From: a virus
Strand: one strand, 5' to 3'
Length of the DNA stretch: 58,221 nt
IMG/VR virus record: IMGVR_UViG_3300048591_001185
Location: 1-58,221 of that record
Below the pieces are notes generated by a model that had not been told where the DNA came from, ran no database searches, and was given only the letters and a program-made list of their open reading frames with translations. This document shows, piece by piece, positions 28,629 to 35,596 of this stretch (its first letter is position 1; every line of letters starts with the position of its first letter). The position numbers and the translations under genes were made by a program.

Positions 28629-29141
28629 ATGAAAAAATCAGATGCATTAATTTTTCAAAATGACCATACTTTTGTCACTCCAAAAGGTAATGAATATCAT
28701 TTAGATTCATATGAAAAGGTGGGTGGCAAAACTTATTACAGTTATATTTGGTCAAATTGCCCTGAAATAGTAAAATTGGTCACCACAAATGGAATAAGAG
28801 TTGACAAAGAAGTTGATGCAACTTTTATTGACAAATGGATTGAAGATTTAATGAAAATAGTGGAAAAAGAAAGTGGAGAAATAAAAAATGACAGGATGAA
28901 ATTGACCTATGAAGATTGTGAACAATATTTGAATAAAAAAATAAATGTGGAAATTATATATTATTATGACAAAAGAAGTTCTGTTGCAGAAGAACATAAG
29001 ACCAGAAAAATTAAATTCAAAACAAAAGATGATTTTATTCAATGGGCAAATAAAAATGTTTATTCAAAGCCAAAAAGTTTGTACTCAGCATCTTTTTTAA
29101 TAGCAAATAGATTTGGAATTTTATTCATATATGAAAGATGA
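28629..29141 (+). CDS. Unknown protein
   Basis: 170 aa, start after TAATAAGGAATAAGGAAATG. Charged, with a strand-rich N-terminus (TFVTPKGNEYHLDSYEKVGG) and a later helix-strand region (KTRKIKFKTKDDFIQWAN). Not recognised. First gene after the non-coding region and first of a run sharing an ATAAGGAAT leader. Confidence 0.6.
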   Translation: MKKSDALIFQNDHTFVTPKGNEYHLDSYEKVGGKTYYSYIWSNCPEIVKLVTTNGIRVDKEVDATFIDKWIEDLMKIVEKESGEIKNDRMKLTYEDCEQYLNKKINVEIIYYYDKRSSVAEEHKTRKIKFKTKDDFIQWANKNVYSKPKSLYSASFLIANRFGILFIYER

Positions 29142-29175
29142 GTAGCATCAAAAACAAATAATTTATTTTAACAAG

Positions 29176-29583
29176 CATAAGGAATTGACAAAATGGAAAC
29201 AGTTCAAATTAAAAAATTATTAAAAGTTGGAAAAAAATATCAAGCTGATTCTGAGTCACCAATAGATTCTTTAAAATTAGAAAAAATTGATTTTGAAGTT
29301 CTGGCAAAAAAGGGCGATGATATTTTTGTTTTTGCATATGGACAAAGTCATAATTTGGAAACAAAAATCATAGAAATATTAAGAGAAAAGAAATATACTG
29401 CAAGAGAATTGGCTGAAGGGATACATCTTGAAGTTTTTGATAATGACCCAAATGATATAGCAGAGTTCATAGATGATTCCATTTCTGTTTTAACAATTGA
29501 AGATAATAAGCTGAAAACTTGTGTAGGATATGAAATAAAAAATATTGTAGAAAACAACATAAGGAATTGACAAAATGGAAACA
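29176..29583 (+). repeat. 26-bp perfect direct repeat of a translation-start region
   Basis: The same 26 bases, with CATAAGGAATTGACAAAATG at the 5' side and GAAACA at the 3' side, occur at 29176-29201 and 29558-29583. Each includes ribosome site, ATG and the first two following codons. The first drives the 29193 gene, the second only a 13-codon ORF. This looks like a recombination or deletion scar. Confidence 0.85.
29193..29570 (+). CDS. Unknown small acidic protein
   Basis: 125 aa. IIEILREKKYTARELAEGI resembles a winged-helix-like segment, but the rest (FEVLAKKGDDIFVFAYGQ, DDSISVLTIEDNKLKT) gives no family. Its stop codon lies inside the duplicated leader at 29558-29583. Confidence 0.55.
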   Translation: METVQIKKLLKVGKKYQADSESPIDSLKLEKIDFEVLAKKGDDIFVFAYGQSHNLETKIIEILREKKYTARELAEGIHLEVFDNDPNDIAEFIDDSISVLTIEDNKLKTCVGYEIKNIVENNIRN

Positions 29584-29616
29584 AATCTATTTTTAACTTT
29601 GATAGTCAATAAATAA
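29575..29616 (+). pseudogene. 13-codon ORF behind a duplicated leader, likely gene remnant
   Basis: METNLFLTLIVNK, started by the second copy of the 26-bp leader, ends directly where the first ribozyme-like RNA begins. It could be the truncated start of a deleted gene or a short leader peptide. Confidence 0.35.
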
Positions 29617-29686
29617 TTGATATCTGTAACTGATGAAGCATAATAAGCAGAAAATGCCCACTTTGGTGGGCATTCTTACAGTTCAA
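29617..29686 (+). ncRNA. Type I hammerhead ribozyme-like RNA, copy 1
   Basis: All core elements are present in order. Outer stem I TTGA/TCAA (29617-29620/29683-29686), internal loop TAT/T, inner stem I CTGTAA/TTACAG (29624-29629/29676-29681). Core CTGATGA (29630-29636). Stem II GC(A)T/AGC with loop AATA. Core GAA (29650-29652). Stem III of 9 bp (29653-29661/29666-29674) with loop TTTG, and C17 at 29675. Predicted cleavage lies between 29675 and 29676, leaving 45 bases ahead of the ATG at 29721. Weak point: positions 10.1/11.1 are A/A (29637/29649), normally a pair. The ends open at stem I, which makes it type I. Confidence 0.82.
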
Positions 29687-29720
29687 ATAAATAATATCAA
29701 TAAACATAAGGAATACCAAA

Positions 29721-31085
29721 ATGAATTATGACACAAATAACCAAAAATTATTTTTAACAGCAAAAGTTTTATCATTGAAACTTGTTGAAGATAAACATTC
29801 ACCAACTGGCAAACATGATTTATTTGCTAAAGCAAAACTCAAAATAGGCAATGGTGAATTGTATTATGATGCTTTGATTAGTAAAGTATCAAAATCAATT
29901 TTTCTTTATAATAGTGTTCCTGAATTTCAAAATGAACAAGAATATATTGATTCAGAAAAGAAAAAAGTAATTGAAAATATTTTTAATTCAAAAAACACTT
30001 TTGTAATTGACCCTGAAACAGTTATGGAAGATATTGAAGAAAAATTTAATCATCAACTTGGTCAAATTAATGGAATGGTAAAATATTTGATGGTTGAATC
30101 AATTGAATTATTCACTCTTATTAAAAATAATGAAGAATTAGGAATAAAGACAGTTATTGATTTTACTGAATTAAAAGAATTATTTCTTGCTGCTTCAAAA
30201 GAAAATAGTGAGAAAAAAAGAGAATTAAAAATTGAAGCCAGAAAAAAATATTATGAAGCTGATGAGTTGGTTATTAATTTGGAAAAGATTAAAGCAGGAT
30301 TGGTCAAAGGAATAACAGCTGAATTGAATTATGATAATTCTGCTGAATATGCTTCTGCTAAAGGTACTGATGATATAATTATAACATTCCATTTTGAATA
30401 TGAAAAAGATGATACTACAATTGAATCAGATTCAATTGTAGCTAAAGTTGAACCTATTTATAACAGAAGTGCTTGGTCAAATAGACAGATAGGGACTGCT
30501 ATTAAATTAAGAGAAGGTTATGACCATGTGGCTAACTATAAAAAAATAGATAGCTTGGTCAAAAAAGTAAATGAAAAATATGAAATATTTATGGCAAAAG
30601 CTGAAATGGAAATAAGCAAAAAAAGTAAAGAAATAAGTGAAGAAAGATGGTTTGAAGAAAATTTTGATTACCCTGTAATTATCAAGAAAGAAACAAAATA
30701 TAATGTTTATGGTGGTTCAAGAAGTAGAAATAACAATAAATATGAAGTAAAATCATATTCACTTATACATAGTGTTGGAACAGAAACCACCACTGCATTT
30801 GGTAATGTATATGAATTAGGTTATGGAATCAAATTTCATTTTGATACTGAAAAATTAACTGATAAATCAAAATTTATTATATCTGAATTTACAGCTGAGT
30901 TTAGTGGAAAATTAGAAAGTGAAAAAGTATTTATTCAGTTTCTATATTCAACTGGTGAATACTATAAATCTGGAATGAATTTATCCAGTTTTAAATTTAC
31001 AAAAAATCAGTTTATGGATGCAATGAAAAAATTTATTGAATATTTCAACCCTTGTGCATTAGATGGTGTTTATTCATCTAAATAA
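29721..31085 (+). CDS. Unknown 454-aa protein
   Basis: Start follows CATAAGGAATACCAAAATG. Mixed fold: an N-terminal part (LFLTAKVLSLKLVEDKHS), a long charged helical middle (about 150-200 and 270-315), and a strand-rich C-terminus (GIKFHFDTEKL, FTAEFSGKLESEKVFIQFL). No motif recognised. It is the gene directly downstream of the first hammerhead-like RNA, so its mRNA may be processed 45 bases before the start. Confidence 0.6.
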   Translation: MNYDTNNQKLFLTAKVLSLKLVEDKHSPTGKHDLFAKAKLKIGNGELYYDALISKVSKSIFLYNSVPEFQNEQEYIDSEKKKVIENIFNSKNTFVIDPETVMEDIEEKFNHQLGQINGMVKYLMVESIELFTLIKNNEELGIKTVIDFTELKELFLAASKENSEKKRELKIEARKKYYEADELVINLEKIKAGLVKGITAELNYDNSAEYASAKGTDDIIITFHFEYEKDDTTIESDSIVAKVEPIYNRSAWSNRQIGTAIKLREGYDHVANYKKIDSLVKKVNEKYEIFMAKAEMEISKKSKEISEERWFEENFDYPVIIKKETKYNVYGGSRSRNNNKYEVKSYSLIHSVGTETTTAFGNVYELGYGIKFHFDTEKLTDKSKFIISEFTAEFSGKLESEKVFIQFLYSTGEYYKSGMNLSSFKFTKNQFMDAMKKFIEYFNPCALDGVYSSK

Positions 31086-31115
31086 TTTTTATACAAAAAA
31101 ATAAGGAATACTAAA

Positions 31116-31343
31116 ATGATGACTTTTAAAATAACAGATTATTTTGACCCATATGGTGATGGTAAATCAGTGAAGAAAAAATATTCTTCAAAATATTTTC
31201 ACTCTGAAACATTGAGTGAAGAACAGGTCAAAAATAGAATCCATAACTATAATGATAGAATGGATTATTATGGTAAGGTTGATGTGAAATTTTCCAATTA
31301 TAAAATAATAGGAAAACTTTTTGATAGAAGTTATATAAAATAA
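31116..31343 (+). CDS. Small unknown protein
   Basis: 75 aa, basic and aromatic-rich (DYFDPYGDGKSVKKKYSSKY, RIHNYNDRMDYYGKVDVKF). The start has the ATAAGGAATACTAAAATG leader. No family recognised. Confidence 0.5.
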   Translation: MMTFKITDYFDPYGDGKSVKKKYSSKYFHSETLSEEQVKNRIHNYNDRMDYYGKVDVKFSNYKIIGKLFDRSYIK

Positions 31344-31371
31344 TTTTAAAAAAAACATAAGGAATACCAAA

Positions 31372-32427
31372 ATGAAAAAGTTAAATTTAAACCAAATTGA
31401 AGATGCATCTGTAATAGAAATAGTAGAAGATATTACACCAAAAGAACTGAACAAACAGTTAGTTGAATTAGGATTATGGAAGCCAGGCTGCCAATTTCTT
31501 TCTAAAGATGATAAACTGAAACTGATGACTTCTTCAAAGTCAACTCAAAATAGGATTTATGTAAAAGTAAAAAATACAATTGAAAGAATTAGAAAAAATG
31601 CTGGTGATAGGGAATATAAATATTCATTTTCTGAAAAGTCTGTCACCAATGGTGTTAATGTAGTGGGAGATGTTGACCAATTGAAAAATTTTATGACACC
31701 TGTTTATGAGGACAAGGTTTATTTTAGCAATGGAACTGATATGGTTGAAGCACCAAAGCACAAAGCAATAGTGACTAAAGATGGCAAGATTGTAAGTGTG
31801 ATGAACCAAGGATATAAACTTATAAGGAATGAAGATGTTGTTATGCCATTGTTGGAAAAATTGGACAAATTGGACAGTAAGTGGTACATTGATGGAAGTC
31901 ATTCATTTTTAACCAATACTAAGATGAGAATGCAGGTGACTTTCCCTGAATTAAGATTTAATGATGGTAAGTCTGATATAGCTATGAGTTTGTATTTGAC
32001 CAATAGTTATGATGGTAGTAGTTCAGTAAATGTTAAGTGGGGAGCAATTAGGTCAATATGTAGTAATGGAATGGTTTTTGGGAATATGTTTAATGATTTT
32101 TATCACAGACATTCTTCTTTCTTTGTAGCAGATAGCTTGCTTGAGCAGCTTGAAGACACTTTCAAACTGATTCCAGCTATTAATGAAAAAGTGAAATTGT
32201 TGGATGCTTCTAAATTTAGGGTAAGTGATTATGTGATGGAAGAAATTTCAGACACAATAGGTAAAAAAGCACTTGCTTATGTTGAGCAAGAAAATGGTGA
32301 AAATAAAGACCAAATAAAAACACAGTGGGATTTGCTTAATGTTCTTACATACTATGTTTCTCATTATGTAAATTATAAGACAAGAGCCCATTATCAGCAA
32401 AGAATAAGTAATATGTTTGAAATGTAA
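31372..32427 (+). CDS. DUF932-like phage/plasmid protein
   Basis: 351 aa. From about residue 110 the sequence matches the DUF932 pattern: KAIVTKDGKIVSVMNQGYK, IDGSHSFLTNTKMRMQVTF, AMSLYLTNSYDGSSSVNVKWG, AIRSICSNGMVFGNM. Proteins of this family are common in phages and plasmids; their function is not settled. Residues about 20-75 are a separate module (LVELGLWKPGCQFLSKDDKL) that recurs at the C-terminus of the 33532 gene product. It is followed by a strong terminator. Confidence 0.78.
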   Translation: MKKLNLNQIEDASVIEIVEDITPKELNKQLVELGLWKPGCQFLSKDDKLKLMTSSKSTQNRIYVKVKNTIERIRKNAGDREYKYSFSEKSVTNGVNVVGDVDQLKNFMTPVYEDKVYFSNGTDMVEAPKHKAIVTKDGKIVSVMNQGYKLIRNEDVVMPLLEKLDKLDSKWYIDGSHSFLTNTKMRMQVTFPELRFNDGKSDIAMSLYLTNSYDGSSSVNVKWGAIRSICSNGMVFGNMFNDFYHRHSSFFVADSLLEQLEDTFKLIPAINEKVKLLDASKFRVSDYVMEEISDTIGKKALAYVEQENGENKDQIKTQWDLLNVLTYYVSHYVNYKTRAHYQQRISNMFEM

Positions 32428-32431
32428 TTTT

Positions 32432-32454
32432 AAGGCACAGAGATGTGCCTTTTT
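32432..32454 (+). terminator. Rho-independent terminator
   Basis: Perfect 8-bp stem AAGGCACA (32432-32439) / TGTGCCTT (32444-32451), tetraloop GAGA and a T-run to 32454, directly after the DUF932 stop. Confidence 0.9.
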
Positions 32455-32465
32455 ATTTCACTCAC

Positions 32466-32509
32466 AGATTATATCAAAAAAGTAATTCAAAGCCAAAATT
32501 CAGCACTTA
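32466..32509 (+). promoter_or_regulatory. 44-nt conserved element, copy A
   Basis: Begins 12 bases after a terminator and lies about 80 bases before the next start codon. AGATTATATCAAAAAA opens it and CAGCACTTA closes it. It is identical to copy B (34509-34552) at 37 of 44 positions with no gap. The place behind a terminator argues for a promoter or operator. Confidence 0.5.
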
Positions 32510-32550
32510 GCTGTGAAAATAAACTAAAAATAATAATAAGGAATAGTAAG

Positions 32551-32718
32551 ATGGATGCAATAAGAATATTGAATGGAGAAAGAAAATGGAGTTATTCAAT
32601 TATTGCCAGCAGGGCTGGTATATCAAAACCTAAATTGAAAAAATATATTAATGGTGAATTAGGTGGTGTTGAGAAATCACAAGTGACAAGAAAATTAAAT
32701 TCATTAATTAAAAATTGA
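32551..32718 (+). CDS. Small helix-turn-helix protein
   Basis: 55 aa from ATG 32551, preceded by ATAATAAGGAATAGTAAG. The frame is open further upstream, but that part crosses the terminator and 44-nt element. SYSIIASRAGISKPKLKKYI has the helix-turn-helix spacing (ASRAGIS.. turn) of small Cro/Xre-like or resolvase-type DNA binders. A regulator acting on one of the nearby promoter-like elements is possible (inference). Its end overlaps the start of the second ribozyme-like RNA. Confidence 0.6.
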   Translation: MDAIRILNGERKWSYSIIASRAGISKPKLKKYINGELGGVEKSQVTRKLNSLIKN

Positions 32719-32782
32719 TATCTGTAACTGATGAAGCTAATAAGCAGAAAGTGCTCACCCAGTGAGCATTCTTACAGTTCAA
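32715..32782 (+). ncRNA. Type I hammerhead ribozyme-like RNA, copy 2
   Basis: Same architecture as copy 1. Outer stem I TTGA/TCAA (32715-32718/32779-32782), loop TAT/T, inner stem CTGTAA/TTACAG (32722-32727/32772-32777). Core CTGATGA (32728-32734). Stem II GCT/AGC with loop AATA. Core GAA (32747-32749). Stem III of 9 bp (32750-32758/32762-32770) with loop CCA, C17 at 32771. Stem III differs from copy 1 by a covarying C-G to T-A pair and by A-T to G-T, so pairing, not sequence, is kept. Predicted cleavage 32771/32772, 44 bases before the ATG at 32816. Confidence 0.82.
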
Positions 32783-32815
32783 AAATAACATTAACAAACA
32801 TAAGGAACAAAACAG

Positions 32816-32941
32816 ATGAAAAATCAATTCAAACTTGCTTCAGTATTTTATTTTAGGGTTTCTGAAGATAGAAGGAAAGTGAAAAATATTTTCCTGCACA
32901 TAGCATCACTTTTTAGAATAGTAAAAGGTGGTGTGATATGA
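32816..32941 (+). CDS. Small basic protein ahead of the sigma-like gene
   Basis: 41 aa, MKNQFKLASVFYFRVSEDRR onward, rich in K/R. Preceded by CATAAGGAACAAAACAGATG. It overlaps the following gene by four bases (ATGA), so it may couple or control translation of the sigma-like factor. It is the first gene behind the second hammerhead-like RNA. Confidence 0.5.
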   Translation: MKNQFKLASVFYFRVSEDRRKVKNIFLHIASLFRIVKGGVI

Positions 32942-33480
32942 TAGATTATGAAATGGTTGATGAAGCCAAAACTGACCCAGCAAAATTATTAAAGATTTAT
33001 AATCAGGTATTTTATGATGGTAAAAAACCAAAATTAAGGATGTGGCTAATTAAAAAAGGAATATCATATTATGAGTTAGATGATGTTGAGACTGAGATGA
33101 AGTTATCTTTTTTAGCAGGTGTTAAAAAGTATGAACATGATAAGATAGAATTTGAAAAATATATTTGGACAAGATTTTCTCATACACTTTTAAATTATTA
33201 TCAAAGCAAAAAATTAAAGAAAAATTCAATCATTCCATTTGGGGATATAAGTGAAGAAGTTGTATTCAATATAGGTTGTTTACCAGAGAAAAGATGTCAA
33301 GATGATTTTGAATATCTGTTTACTCTTATGACCAGATATGAAGCAACCATATGTAGATTGATATATTACAATGGTTGGGAAAAACAGACAATAATAAATC
33401 ATCTTGAAGTATCATCAAATTTCTATGATAAGTGTTTGGTGAATATAAGAAAAATAATCAGCAAGTACATGACTGATTGA
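32938..33480 (+). CDS. Sigma-70-like transcription factor (T4 gp55-like role)
   Basis: 180 aa. Residues 45-95 (YELDDVETEMKLSFLAGVKK, YIWTRFSHTLLNYYQSKKLK) follow the region 2 pattern, with an acidic helix, 'a..kY', then an aromatic-basic helix that would melt the -10. Residues 125-176 (YEATICRLIYYNGWEKQTII, then NHLEVSS, YDKCLVNIRKII) look like a region 4 helix-turn-helix. A short sigma with only these regions is typical of phage late factors. It would redirect host RNA polymerase; the candidate target is TTGTATATTAA (inference). Alternative: an unrelated helical DNA-binding protein. Confidence 0.68.
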   Translation: MIDYEMVDEAKTDPAKLLKIYNQVFYDGKKPKLRMWLIKKGISYYELDDVETEMKLSFLAGVKKYEHDKIEFEKYIWTRFSHTLLNYYQSKKLKKNSIIPFGDISEEVVFNIGCLPEKRCQDDFEYLFTLMTRYEATICRLIYYNGWEKQTIINHLEVSSNFYDKCLVNIRKIISKYMTD

Positions 33481-33502
33481 TTGGATAGATAAATTACATA
33501 TA

Positions 33503-33513
33503 TTGTATATTAA
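33503..33513 (+). promoter_or_regulatory. Candidate promoter TTGTATATTAA
   Basis: Exact motif copy, 29 bases before the ATG at 33532, immediately after the sigma-like gene. Confidence 0.5.
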
Positions 33514-33531
33514 AAGCAAATGGAATAAGAT

Positions 33532-34401
33532 ATGGAAATAGGAATAAGAAAAGTTAACCAAAATTATGTTTTTATTTTTTTGGATGCAAAGAAAAAAGAA
33601 GTAAATGAATTTGCTTCAGAACTAAGAAATATTGATGGATTTTATTATAATGGTTTTTTTATTGATAAAAGAAATGAGTATGAGATAGGTTTTAAAATTG
33701 TAAATGAAGGTTATTTACATATAATGGATGAATTATCAAATAATAAAATAATAATAAACAAAAAAGAAATGGAGTGTATCATGGCAACAAAACAGGCACC
33801 ATACAAGTTATGGACATTGAAAGCATTAAAAAATGAACTCAAGCAAAGAGAAATTGATTTTACTGAACTTGAAGATTCAAATGACAAAGCAGCATTGGTT
33901 GCATTATTGCAAGCTGATGATAATGAACCAAATAAAGTAATACCAACTGATGATGAAATTGAAGATTTAGAATCTGAAGATGAATTGGATGATGAAGAAT
34001 CTGAAGATGAAGAACTTGAAGATGAATTGGATGATGAAGAATCTGATGATTTAGAATCTGATGATTTAGAATCTGATGATGAAGCAAAAGCACCAGCTAA
34101 AAAAGCACCAGCTAAAAAAGCACCACCAAAGAAAGATGAGCCTGCAAAACTTAAAAAGAAAGCAGCAAGTAAGAAGGATAAAGGAACTTCATCAATTGAA
34201 TTGAATACCATGCTTAGAGAAAAAAATCTATGGAGACCAGGCTGTCAGTTTTTAAGTAAGGTTGAGAAGCAGGAATTGTTGGATGTTAACAAAAATGAAA
34301 GACAAAAAATATATGACATGCTTGATAAGAAATTTACCAAACTAAAAAAGAAAATATCAGAAACGAATAAAGAAACAAATAAAGCTAAAAAAGAAGCATA
34401 A
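33532..34401 (+). CDS. SAP-like, Lys/Ala-rich DNA-binding protein with acidic repeats
   Basis: 289 aa. An N-terminal domain (1-83) of unknown type. A SAP-like helix-extension-helix follows (YKLWTLKALKNELKQREIDF, about 88-125). Next comes an acidic repeat tract (about 140-183, ELDDEESEDEELEDELDD-like), then a histone H1-like basic tract (APAKKAPAKKAPPKK) and a C-terminal module LREKNLWRPGCQFLSKVEK shared with the DUF932 protein. A second start at ATG 33781, with GGAG 8 bases upstream, would give a 206-aa form without the N-terminal domain. Probably a nucleoid-like or genome-condensing protein (inference). Confidence 0.65.
   Translation: MEIGIRKVNQNYVFIFLDAKKKEVNEFASELRNIDGFYYNGFFIDKRNEYEIGFKIVNEGYLHIMDELSNNKIIINKKEMECIMATKQAPYKLWTLKALKNELKQREIDFTELEDSNDKAALVALLQADDNEPNKVIPTDDEIEDLESEDELDDEESEDEELEDELDDEESDDLESDDLESDDEAKAPAKKAPAKKAPPKKDEPAKLKKKAASKKDKGTSSIELNTMLREKNLWRPGCQFLSKVEKQELLDVNKNERQKIYDMLDKKFTKLKKKISETNKETNKAKKEA
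33964..34080 (+). repeat. In-frame acidic coding repeats
   Basis: A 30-bp unit beginning TGAAGATGAATTGG recurs at 33975-34004 and 34017-34046. GATTTAGAATCTGAT is tandemly repeated (34048 and 34063) and also appears once upstream at 33964 (last base differs). They encode Glu/Asp/Ser runs and probably arose by slippage. Confidence 0.8.
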
Positions 34402-34410
34402 TATGATATT

Positions 34411-34441
34411 TGCCCTTGGTGAAAATCAAGGGCATTTTTTT
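34411..34441 (+). terminator. Rho-independent terminator
   Basis: 8-bp stem TGCCCTTG (34411-34418) / CAAGGGCA (34427-34434), an 8-base loop and a seven-T run, directly after the 33532 gene. Confidence 0.88.
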
Positions 34442-34508
34442 GTGCACTTTTTTCAAGTTAAATTAAGCCAATTTAAGCAATTTTAAGCCAGTTTATAATT
34501 TTAGGGAT

Positions 34509-34552
34509 AGATTATATCAAAAAAATAATTAAAAACAAATGTACAGCACTTA
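34509..34552 (+). promoter_or_regulatory. 44-nt conserved element, copy B
   Basis: Same opening AGATTATATCAAAAAA and closing CAGCACTTA as copy A, with equal spacing (35 bases between the two words). It follows a terminator and lies about 80 bases before the ATG at 34589. Confidence 0.5.
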
Positions 34553-34588
34553 AAATTAAAAATTAACATAAGGAATAAAGGTATTTGA

Positions 34589-35581
34589 ATGAAAATAGCT
34601 ATTTTTGGTGGTGGTATATCAGGAATGACTGCTGCCCTTGTACTAAAAAATAAATTAAAAAATGCTGATGTATCCATTTATACCAAAGATTTGGGTGGCA
34701 ATTTTGGAGCTGGTGGATTAAAATATTTGAAGTATTCAGAGTATTCAGAATATTTTATGGATAAGTGTTTGCCTGAAATAAGCTATGGAATTGTTAATCC
34801 AATTGGGGCAATTTATCATGAAAATGAAATTTATAATTTTCCATTATATCTTTATAATATTTTTGGTGGAAGTGATATACAAAAAAAATATTGGGTAAAA
34901 ACAGGCAGGGATATTAATAAATTTGATAGTAGATGTATGAATGATGCTTTTAATTTTAGAACAGAGCTGAGTATAGATTTATTAGAGAAAAGTTTGAATT
35001 ATTTTATTGATTCAATGGTTAGTAAGATTCAAAAAACAACAAAAATAATTAATGTAAATTTTAATTTGGAATTATTTGATGATGTAGTAAATGAAAATGA
35101 TATTGTTATTTATACATTGCCACTTTCATTGTTGTCTGATAGAATAGGAAAAAAATTGAAGGCAGAGTTTATTGCATCAAATCTTAATATTCATAAATAT
35201 GGATTGGATGAATGTGTACTAAATAAAATTTGGTTTGATTATTTATATGTTCCTGATAATGATTATAAATTCCACAGAATATCAATTGATGAAAGCACCA
35301 TGTCATTGCATGCTGAAGTGAATAGTGATGATAATATTGATAAAGATGTTGAAAAGTTTTTGAATGAAAATTTTGGTTCAAGTTATATTGGTAAAATTGG
35401 CAATTCTAATATTAAAGGTCAAATAACAACTGATATTGATATTGAAGAAGTTGAGAAAGTTTTGCCTGATAATGTTGTGCTGTTGGGCAGGTTTGCTGAA
35501 TGGAACAAAAGAATTGTTTGGAGTGATGTGGTTGAAAAAATAGTTTTAAGTGATAAATTATCAAAATTGTATATTAAGTAA
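34589..35581 (+). CDS. FAD/NAD(P)-binding oxidoreductase, UDP-galactopyranose mutase-like layout
   Basis: 330 aa. The N-terminal Rossmann fold is KIAIFGGGISGMTAALVL with GxGxxG-type glycines, followed by an acidic strand end and a GGNFGAGG second loop. Near the C-terminus VVLLGRFAEWNKRIVWSDVV resembles the flavin-contacting 'GR.aew......d.v' segment of amine oxidase and UDP-galactopyranose mutase families. The start follows CATAAGGAATAAAGG. If mutase-like it could supply galactofuranose to the glycosyltransferases at 1-5 kb, but the substrate is not shown by the sequence. Confidence 0.65.
   Translation: MKIAIFGGGISGMTAALVLKNKLKNADVSIYTKDLGGNFGAGGLKYLKYSEYSEYFMDKCLPEISYGIVNPIGAIYHENEIYNFPLYLYNIFGGSDIQKKYWVKTGRDINKFDSRCMNDAFNFRTELSIDLLEKSLNYFIDSMVSKIQKTTKIINVNFNLELFDDVVNENDIVIYTLPLSLLSDRIGKKLKAEFIASNLNIHKYGLDECVLNKIWFDYLYVPDNDYKFHRISIDESTMSLHAEVNSDDNIDKDVEKFLNENFGSSYIGKIGNSNIKGQITTDIDIEEVEKVLPDNVVLLGRFAEWNKRIVWSDVVEKIVLSDKLSKLYIK
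35567..35577 (+). promoter_or_regulatory. Candidate promoter TTGTATATTAA within a gene end
   Basis: Exact copy overlapping the last codons of the oxidoreductase gene, 30 bases before the ATG at 35597. Confidence 0.4.
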
Positions 35582-35596
35582 AAATTGGTATTTATT

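Noticed and set aside
29653-29674. Stem III hairpins at 29653-29674 and 32750-32770 as transcription terminators
   Set aside because: Strong GC hairpins, but with no T-run; the surrounding CTGATGA...GAA and flanking CTGTAA/TTACAG match a hammerhead far better.
33711-34211. 166-aa reverse-strand ORF rich in serine
   Set aside because: Mirror of the acidic and Lys-Ala repeats of the + strand gene; low complexity, no ribosome site, and no other reverse-strand genes.
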